Source: Planctomycetaceae bacterium (GTDB lineage Bacteria > Planctomycetota > Planctomycetia > Pirellulales > Thermoguttaceae). From it: a stretch of DNA of 39,511 bases. This document shows positions 29,193-36,480 of this stretch, piece after piece. Within the stretch, counting starts at the first letter, position 1. The number at the start of each line of letters is the position of its first letter. The position numbers were made by a program, and so were the translations under genes. The stretch spans positions 1 to 39,511 of the forward strand of contig JAITDV010000010.1 in NCBI GenBank assembly GCA_031282385.1, in the 5' to 3' direction. The notes beneath the pieces are model-generated. The model made no database searches and had not been told where the DNA came from. It saw nothing but the letters and a program-made list of their open reading frames with translations.

Positions 29193-30005
29193 ATGTTACG
29201 AAAAATATTTATTGTTGGAATTGTTTTTTTGTTTTTTTTGGCGATATGCCGTGTAGGTTGGGAAGTTGAAATTGCGGCAAAAACAGACAATGTTGATGCC
29301 GTAAACGATATTAATAACAACTTGTCCGCGAACAACAACAGCAATAATGATAACACCGCCAAAACGCCAAATCAAAAGATAACTTTTTTTGGACTTTTAC
29401 ATGCGGGCGGTATTATTGGTTATATTATTATTTTTCTTTCTTTTGTTGCAGTAGCGATAGTAATTGAATCTTTGTTTACGGTTCGCCGCAACTTGATCAT
29501 GCCCAAAGAATTGACCGACGCCGTCCTGCAACAACTCACTCAAGGTCAATTAGGTACGGCAATGCAATCTTGCCAAGAAAATCCAAGCCTGCTTGCCAAA
29601 GTTTTGCTTGCGGGGATGAAGGGATTTGAATTCGGCTGGGATGCGGTGGAAAAAGACGCCGAAAACATAATAGAAGAAGAAGCCTCAAAACTCTACAGAA
29701 AAATCGAATACCTAAACGTTATCGGTAATATTGCCCCAATGCTCGGTTTACTTGGAACGGTTGTCGGTATGATTATCGCGTTCCAACACCTAGCGGAATC
29801 CGACGGCGCCGCCAAACCAACCGATTTAGCGGAAGGAATTTATCTTGCTCTAGTAACTACCGTGCAAGGTTTAATTGTTGCCTTGCCCGCACTCGGCTTG
29901 CATGCAATACTTGCCGGGCGTATTGCCTCTATAATATCAGAAACAACTCTAACCGCCGAACAAATATTAAATCCAATAAAACGAAGTTTCCTGAAAAAGA
30001 AATAA
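29193..30005 (+). CDS. MotA/TolQ/ExbB proton channel family protein
   Basis: Start moved from 29172 to ATG 29193. LLHAGGIIGYIIIFLSFVAVAIVIES...IGNIAPMLGLLGTVVGMIIAFQHLAESDGAAKPTDLAEGIYLALVTTVQGLIVALPAL is diagnostic. Confidence 0.95.
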   Translation: MLRKIFIVGIVFLFFLAICRVGWEVEIAAKTDNVDAVNDINNNLSANNNSNNDNTAKTPNQKITFFGLLHAGGIIGYIIIFLSFVAVAIVIESLFTVRRNLIMPKELTDAVLQQLTQGQLGTAMQSCQENPSLLAKVLLAGMKGFEFGWDAVEKDAENIIEEEASKLYRKIEYLNVIGNIAPMLGLLGTVVGMIIAFQHLAESDGAAKPTDLAEGIYLALVTTVQGLIVALPALGLHAILAGRIASIISETTLTAEQILNPIKRSFLKKK

Positions 30006-30200
30006 GCGTGAGATTGAGATGGTGTTGCGACAGTAATTTTTGCGGCACTTTCAAAGGAATCTTGTTTTCAAGAGAATTGCCGCCTTTTCGGAGGTGAAAA
30101 ATTTATTATACTGTTAGTTGCTTTGCACCTATTGGAGTACGATTTTATTTTATTTTATTTCGGCAATTTTTTGTTTGCCGTATTATTTTAACCTTAATAA

Positions 30201-30304
30201 ACTGTTCTCACTTTAAATTTCATTTACCTTCGCCTGCTTACCTAATTGGAAATCAGGCTTTTACGTTTTTGAGACACGCAATTTATATTTATAGTACGAA
30301 CAGT
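30201..30304 (-). repeat. Family A element, copy A14
   Basis: actgttctcactttaaatttcatttaccttcgcctgcttacctaattggaaatcaggcttttacgtttttgagacacgcaatttatatttatagtacgaacagt. Confidence 0.92.
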
Positions 30305-30318
30305 ATATTTCCAAATCA

Positions 30319-30903
30319 GTGAAAGTAATTAGTTATCCTAATCCGGTTTTGTTGTATAAGTGCAAGCCGATTACGGCGATCAATCAGCGGTTGCGGGATT
30401 TGGTGTCTGCAATGTTTCATACGATGTATGAGACTGGCGGAGTTGGTCTGGCGGCTAATCAGGTTGGTTATCCGATTCAATTATTTGTAATGAACGAAAC
30501 CGGCAGTATCGAGAAACCTGAAAATGAATATGTCTTTATCAATCCGATAATTTTAAAACGGAAAGGTAATAAAATTGATCAGGAAGGTTGTTTGAGTTTT
30601 CCTGGGATTTATGCGGACGTGAATCGGGCAGAGTTAATTGAAATCGAATCAATTGCACTAGACGGTTCAATTCAACAATTCCAATGGAAAGATCGACAAG
30701 CACGTATTGCCCAACACGAATGTGATCATTTGAATGGAGTGAATTTTGTTGATCGTTTAAATGAATTATCGTTACATGAAATCCGCGGCGACCTAGACGA
30801 TCTTCAAATAAATTATGAAGGCGACGTCCGGCTTGGTTTTGCTCCGAATGCAGAAGAAGTCAACAAAAGAATTGCCGAATTGGAAAAGCAATTTTGTGAG
30901 TAA
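30319..30903 (+). CDS. def: Peptide deformylase
   Basis: GTG start; GVGLAANQVG, EGCLSFPG and QHECDHLNG metal/active-site motifs. Confidence 0.97.
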   Translation: MKVISYPNPVLLYKCKPITAINQRLRDLVSAMFHTMYETGGVGLAANQVGYPIQLFVMNETGSIEKPENEYVFINPIILKRKGNKIDQEGCLSFPGIYADVNRAELIEIESIALDGSIQQFQWKDRQARIAQHECDHLNGVNFVDRLNELSLHEIRGDLDDLQINYEGDVRLGFAPNAEEVNKRIAELEKQFCE

Positions 30904-31027
30904 GGCAAGTTACGGCGAGTTATAACGAACACAATTAGAATTCGGTAATTCAAAGGTTGGTGCAAGTTTTTTGATATGTAAACTTGCGGGCGTTATTGCC
31001 AATTAAAGTGTTGACAAATTCAATATC

Positions 31028-32971
31028 ATGCTTATTTCATTTCGGACGATTACGATTACGGGTTTTTTAGCTTGGTTTTCTGCTTTTTTTGTGTTGATTT
31101 TTCCGGCGGTGGAGTTGCATTCGGCGGTGCAAGAGCTTTGGAAATATCCGCTTATTTATTCGCCTGAAGTTTTTGTTAATGCGCATTTGGCAGATCGGAT
31201 AACACTTTTTGGTTTTGCGATTGGGTTTATTTTTTTTGGCAGTTTGTGTGATCGGGTTGGGCGTTACAATGCGATGATAATGAGTTTGACGTGTGCGCCT
31301 TTTTGTGCGACGATTTGTGGTTATTTTGCGGATGCGTGGCTTTTTCTTATCTTACATTTTCTGGTTGGGGTGTTTGTCAGCGGGGTGTTGGTTTCTAGTA
31401 CAACTCTTATTTTTGAAGCGGTACCGTCAGCTCAACGTTGGCGGACGATTAATTTTGTTATAGTTGGCGGTGCTTTGGGTGCGATTTTACCGTTTTTATT
31501 TGAGTCGATTGGTTGGCGTTCTTTGTATCAAATTCAACTTTTACCGGTTTTTTTTGTACCGATATTTTGGCATTGGTCTGATGAGCCGTTACTCTGGAAA
31601 TACGCGGTTCGTGATAAACAACGTACCAACATTGCCAACAAGAAATCCGCGCAAAAAAATTCTCCATCGAATAATTTCGGTAAATTGCCTGACAAAACAT
31701 TGAGAGGCAAAATAGGTTTTCGTCAATTTTGTATTTCAATAATAAACAAACTTACGAACACATATTTTTTTTCGCTTAGCGATGTTTTATTGAATCGTCA
31801 ACATCTTATATTACCGGCGTTGTTTTTAACGACATTTGGAATGTGCGGTTTGGCAATATCGTTGATGAGTTTTGGCGACGGCGTGCGGCAACGAGCGTAT
31901 CAAAGTTATGATCTTGATGTACGGACTGCGTTGCGGGTTCAGAATAATGAGGTTGTTGTTGATGATATTGATGCGGCGTTGATGGCGTATATTATTGAGA
32001 AACCTCTTGTGCTTGATCTTATTAATCTTGACGAAAGCAGGATAGATTTGATGCCTCAAGTGTTGCGAAGTTATGGTTATTCAAGGGATGACATATCCGG
32101 TTGTGTTGCGGATGGTCTTTTTGAATTGGTGAAGCAGTTGCGCGGGGAGCGAATAACGAAAGAGTTAGTAACTGAACGTGCAGTGTTGCGGTGGAATTCA
32201 AAATACGGTAACGGACAATCTGAACTTGACATACCGGAGCCGATCAGAAACCGTATAAAATTGAAAGCCGGATTTTTTCTTACAGTAGGCGAAAGGACGT
32301 TGAATGAAATTCTTGCACAAAATCAGAAAGGCGATGGCAATAAAAAAAGAGACTTAGTAAGCGAACGCCGGAAAACAAGCGAGGACAAATGGAAAGAATG
32401 GTGCAATGAATTTTTATCATTGTGGGAAGGTTTATTATTTGTAACGGAAAATCGTTATGGAGAAGGCGAGTGGTGTGTTGAGCGATTGAAGTTATCTTTT
32501 TTGGCGGGTTGTTTGGTGTGCGGGTTGTTTGGTTTTATAGAATTTTTGTTTAATAAATTGCGGCACGGGTGGACGCAACGGCGTATATTTTGTGTGATGT
32601 TTGCGGTGTTGGCGATGATGGCGGTGACGGCAGTGATGTTGCGGCAAGTGAAGGTGCCGTTTATTTTGTTGGAGTTTTATGCGTTTATTTGCGGGTTAGT
32701 TGTTGTGCCGTTTGTTACGTGTTATATGACAACAATTCCCGCAATGTTTGCAGCGGCACATCGTGGAGCTGCAATTGGTTTTTGTTTTGGTTTACCGTTG
32801 TTTATAGTATTTCAGATAATTTATGTTATTCCTGTACCGTATATTTATTATTTAATTCCGATATGTTTTGTTGCAGGAGTTTTTGCAATAGGAATTCCGG
32901 CAAGAAAAAAACATTTCAAACAACAACCCGTAAAAATTGATGAACAAAATAGCATAGAGGATAGCGGCTAG
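31028..32971 (+). CDS. MFS-type transporter with a large soluble insertion in its second half
   Basis: N-half with GSLCDRVGRYNAMIMS (MFS loop 2-3 motif), about 12 hydrophobic segments, and a ~208-aa hydrophilic region (about 31870-32495). Confidence 0.82.
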   Translation: MLISFRTITITGFLAWFSAFFVLIFPAVELHSAVQELWKYPLIYSPEVFVNAHLADRITLFGFAIGFIFFGSLCDRVGRYNAMIMSLTCAPFCATICGYFADAWLFLILHFLVGVFVSGVLVSSTTLIFEAVPSAQRWRTINFVIVGGALGAILPFLFESIGWRSLYQIQLLPVFFVPIFWHWSDEPLLWKYAVRDKQRTNIANKKSAQKNSPSNNFGKLPDKTLRGKIGFRQFCISIINKLTNTYFFSLSDVLLNRQHLILPALFLTTFGMCGLAISLMSFGDGVRQRAYQSYDLDVRTALRVQNNEVVVDDIDAALMAYIIEKPLVLDLINLDESRIDLMPQVLRSYGYSRDDISGCVADGLFELVKQLRGERITKELVTERAVLRWNSKYGNGQSELDIPEPIRNRIKLKAGFFLTVGERTLNEILAQNQKGDGNKKRDLVSERRKTSEDKWKEWCNEFLSLWEGLLFVTENRYGEGEWCVERLKLSFLAGCLVCGLFGFIEFLFNKLRHGWTQRRIFCVMFAVLAMMAVTAVMLRQVKVPFILLEFYAFICGLVVVPFVTCYMTTIPAMFAAAHRGAAIGFCFGLPLFIVFQIIYVIPVPYIYYLIPICFVAGVFAIGIPARKKHFKQQPVKIDEQNSIEDSG

Positions 32972-33012
32972 AGAGTAGATGTTAGGTGTTAGAGGAATGA
33001 GTGTAAGTGGGA

Positions 33013-33048
33013 ATAGCGGCGGTAAACGAAATTTAACGTGTGAACAAA
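33013..33048 (+). repeat. Family A right-half fragment
   Basis: atagcggcggtaaacgaaatttaacgtgtgaacaaa. Confidence 0.65.
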
Positions 33049-33058
33049 TTAAAAAAAT

Positions 33059-33240
33059 TGTATTTATTCAGTGGAATGTTTTTTTATCGTGAAATGCTTA
33101 AAATTATTTTGAGTTAAATTCGCGGCAATGGACTGAAAACCCAACATCACTAGCGTAATGTATCGCCCTACGCTAGTGATTCAAGGCTTTCAGCCTTAGT
33201 TCAAAAAACAACACAAAAAAATTTCCACTGAAATATTACA
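33059..33240. repeat. Family B inverted-repeat element, copy B2, carrying an extra internal hairpin
   Basis: tatttattcagtggaatgtttttttatcgtgaaatgcttaaa... matches B1; right end ttccactgaaatatta is inverted. Internal atcactagcgta/tacgctagtgat hairpin (33146-33180) is absent from B1. Confidence 0.85.
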
Positions 33241-33261
33241 AAAAATTTAAGAGGTTTGAAA

Positions 33262-35232
33262 ATGTCTAATTGGATTACGATAACTTGGGAAAATGAACAA
33301 TTACGTCTTTTGGCGGCGCGAATACAAAGCGGAGCGGTGATTTTTGAACATGCCGTGCAATTTACGTTATCAAAAAACGACGACGGATTATCTATCAAAG
33401 ATCAATTGAGCCGGTTTCTGCAAAAAAATCGGATTGGCAAGGTTGATACGATTGTTTTGCTTAACCGTTCTGATGTTGAGGTCAGACCGATGGTATTTCC
33501 GCCTGTTCCGGTTGATGAGCTTTGTGATTTGGTACGGTTTCAGGCGACAAGGGAATTTAACGCTTATGATCAAAATTCTCCGCTTGACTTTTTTGTAACG
33601 AATAAATTTGATAATATTTCCCGCAGTGCGCTTTTCCCATCAGTATTCAGCGGGGCAAGTGCCAACAACAATAAAAATCACACGTCTGCAAACGGCAACA
33701 CAAATTCTACGAGTTCAGGCGGTTCGCCGATTCATTTACTTGCTTCAACAATTCGGCGTGATTTATTTCAGAAGATAAGCAATTTTTGTGAGGAGTTGGG
33801 TTTGAATTTACGTCGAATTTTATTGCGTCCTTGTGAGTCGGCTTATTTGTGGAAATTTTCTGTTGAGTTTAATCCGATGCGTACGTTTTTACTTCTTGAG
33901 CTTGATGAAAATGAGACTTCTCAAACGGTATTGTATCAAGGCGAGCCTATATTTATTCGTTCACCGAAGATCAGTTCTCCGGTGGATGTTTCTAATCCAG
34001 ATTTTGTTGTGGTATTAGCTGCGGAGTTACGCAGGACGATGATTGCGGTACGTAATGAGATTCAAGGAATTACGGTTGATGATGTGATAGTTTGCGGCAA
34101 GGACGCTCATTTTGCGAAGATGTCGCAATTACTTTCTGAAACTCTTGGAGTGCCGGTTAAAATGTTTGATGCTTGGACGGATCCGAAATTATCGGGTTCA
34201 AAGTTACGTGTTGCGGGCGGAGAGTTAATCAAGACGTCCGGCAAACTTCGCAATGATCTGGCAACAGGCAATATTTCAAATCCTGAACGTTATTCCGCGT
34301 TGATTGGTTCAATATTGCGAGCGGGGCGTAATACTCAATGCGATATTGATTTTTGCAATCCGAAACGGCGGCAGGAACGTATTGGGTATCGTGTTTTTGT
34401 CAATTTGGCGGTTGTAGTGGTGTTTTTGTTACTTGTTGGTTGGGTTGGTTATGAATTTTATATGAAAAACTTATTGACCGAAAATAACAAAGCAATCGCA
34501 AAACAACAAACTAAACTTGATAAAACCGCGAAATCAATTGCCCCGTTGCGAATGCAGCTGCAGGCGATTGAGAGTTGGCACGCGGACAAGATAGATTGGT
34601 TTGAACAACTCGGATGGCTTAACCGCAACGCTCCAGATCCGCGCGATATGATGTTGAAGACATTGACGTTGACGGCAACACAAGGCGGGTCGATGAATTT
34701 TACGTCATTGGTTCGCAATTCGTCGATTGTTTCGCCAATGGAGGAGAAATTCAGGTCGGACAATCATGACGTCAAAACAGGTGAAAAAAGTGAGATTCGT
34801 GATAATTCTCAATATCGTTATCAAGTTACGTTGTGGGTTTATTTGACGCAATCGGATTGGAATTTGGCACCGATTGAGGATGAACCGATTTTGGAACCGG
34901 TAATTAAGGATTTGCCCGGAACGGAAAAAAACGCCAATGATAAACCAAACTTGACCAATAGACCGAATTCGAGTTCGGTTGTTAATCTGCCTGAAATCAC
35001 ACGCACAACTCAACCTCAACCGGTATTGCCTCCAACACCAATGACTTTACCAACAACCCCGCCAACAAATTTCCCCCCCAATCCGCCAACTCCCGAATTC
35101 ACTCCCGAACCAATACCAACACAACCATACCAACACGATGACGACCAATTACCGCCGCCACAACCAAACGCCGAAATAAACGAAAACTACAACGAAAACA
35201 CAGACGAATACGATGAATACGAAGATATGTAA
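33262..35232 (+). CDS. PilM/GspL-like actin-fold protein with PilN-like membrane/coiled-coil region and Pro-rich C-terminal tail
   Basis: ATG 33262 with GAGG Shine-Dalgarno; MSNWITITWENEQLRLLAARI...; LLNRSDVEVRPMVFPPVPVDELCDLVRFQATREF (PilM/GspL-like); one TM VFVNLAVVVVFLLLVGWVGYEFY followed by a coiled-coil; Pro/Thr-rich end. Confidence 0.75.
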   Translation: MSNWITITWENEQLRLLAARIQSGAVIFEHAVQFTLSKNDDGLSIKDQLSRFLQKNRIGKVDTIVLLNRSDVEVRPMVFPPVPVDELCDLVRFQATREFNAYDQNSPLDFFVTNKFDNISRSALFPSVFSGASANNNKNHTSANGNTNSTSSGGSPIHLLASTIRRDLFQKISNFCEELGLNLRRILLRPCESAYLWKFSVEFNPMRTFLLLELDENETSQTVLYQGEPIFIRSPKISSPVDVSNPDFVVVLAAELRRTMIAVRNEIQGITVDDVIVCGKDAHFAKMSQLLSETLGVPVKMFDAWTDPKLSGSKLRVAGGELIKTSGKLRNDLATGNISNPERYSALIGSILRAGRNTQCDIDFCNPKRRQERIGYRVFVNLAVVVVFLLLVGWVGYEFYMKNLLTENNKAIAKQQTKLDKTAKSIAPLRMQLQAIESWHADKIDWFEQLGWLNRNAPDPRDMMLKTLTLTATQGGSMNFTSLVRNSSIVSPMEEKFRSDNHDVKTGEKSEIRDNSQYRYQVTLWVYLTQSDWNLAPIEDEPILEPVIKDLPGTEKNANDKPNLTNRPNSSSVVNLPEITRTTQPQPVLPPTPMTLPTTPPTNFPPNPPTPEFTPEPIPTQPYQHDDDQLPPPQPNAEINENYNENTDEYDEYEDM

Positions 35233-35240
35233 AAAACCGA

Positions 35241-35260
35241 TTATTTCAGTGGAATTTTTT
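35241..35260. repeat. Family B solo end
   Basis: ttatttcagtggaatttttt. Confidence 0.65.
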
Positions 35261-35400
35261 GAACACGCGAATATCGGTAAACAACCTCATATTCAACCTA
35301 TTTTTCTTACGAACTTATGTTACGCACTGTAAGTAAAAAAGTTGGTAAAACAACATCCCGTAGAATTGGAAATTTTTCCACGTTCCTTTATGGGTATTGC

Positions 35401-35510
35401 ATAACAACCCACCGCAACGCGGCGGGTTAAAACCCGCTTCTAAATTTCGCTCTGAAAGGGCAATACCAATCCGTTTTGCACTATCCTTTCAGGATGAAAT
35501 ACATTGTCAA
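35401..35510. repeat. Hairpin-rich repeat-like intergenic segment
   Basis: cccaccgc/gcggcggg, gcgggtt-aa-aacccgc (35422-35437), and ctgaaagg (35452-35459) / cctttcag (35485-35492). Confidence 0.55.
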
Positions 35511-35568
35511 TTTTGTACTTGCGACTTAATAGTTACAATAAAATTTGACGAATATATTTCAGTTTTTA

Positions 35569-35588
35569 AGCTGTTCACACTTTAAATA
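35569..35588. repeat. Family A solo end
   Basis: agctgttcacactttaaata. Confidence 0.6.
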
Positions 35589-35628
35589 ACATGATGTTTC
35601 TGTGAATTTACTGTTGCCTTTCTGCGGT

Positions 35629-36180
35629 TTATTTTTCTTGATTATTGATATTATTCAATATTTCGTTTATTAGGATTTTTTCGTTTTCAATTTCGGCAAA
35701 CCATTTATTTGCGCCGTTTAGTAATTGTAATTTATCAAGGATTTGCAATGCTTCGGCGTAACGTTCGGTGTGGCGGTATAAGGTTGCTTGCAACAGTAAT
35801 GTTTCTACATCGGTTGGGTTGTATTTCAATCGTGGTATTATGAACATTTCTACTTCGTACCAATTGCCGCGTAGATAGTGGATTAGTACTTCTTTGAATT
35901 TTTCTTCTTGCATACCGGATGAAATTAAATCAAATTGCCTTAAACGAAAATGCGAAAAACTACCAAGAATAAACCAAATGACAATTACACAAAAACAAAT
36001 TATATTGCGTTGTGCCGGTGTTATCTGAGCTGTCCAATAAAAATTTACTACTAGAAATAAATCAAGAATAAAGGCAAAAACCAACGCTATCACCAAAAAC
36101 GATGGATAACCATACTTCACAATCCCACGATAACCAGGCCAAAAAAACATCCGATTCACCAATCCAAAATTACTAAACAC
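35629..36180 (-). CDS. Small membrane protein with two TM segments and a TPR-like C-terminus
   Basis: TM segments SFLVIALVFAFILDLFLVVNFYW and IICFCVIVIWFILGSF; then NPTDVETLLLQATLYRHTERYAEALQILDKLQLL. Confidence 0.75.
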   Translation of the reverse strand: MFSNFGLVNRMFFWPGYRGIVKYGYPSFLVIALVFAFILDLFLVVNFYWTAQITPAQRNIICFCVIVIWFILGSFSHFRLRQFDLISSGMQEEKFKEVLIHYLRGNWYEVEMFIIPRLKYNPTDVETLLLQATLYRHTERYAEALQILDKLQLLNGANKWFAEIENEKILINEILNNINNQEK

Positions 36181-36480
36181 TCTTGAGAAATTAACGCCCT
36201 TGAGTCATAAAAAAATTCCGCAAATATTCAGTCGGCAACTTACGCCGCAAAAAATTACGGCAGACAGAAACGCAACATAACGCAGTTACCGCCTAAAATG
36301 GTTATGTTTTTAACCACCCATAATCCCTCCGATGAATGGTAATTTAATGATTCCTTTCCTTTGGAAGGGTTAGGGGCGGTTTATTAATACGACTGAATAG
36401 TTACCATTTTTCTACCGCGTAATACAATTTTTAACGGAAAATAAAACGAGCAGGATTTGGCAATATGTTTTGTGATATTA

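Noticed and set aside
32569-32940. 123-aa forward ORF, Cys/Val-rich
   Set aside because: Alternate frame inside the MFS-type gene, whose frame has clear TM periodicity.
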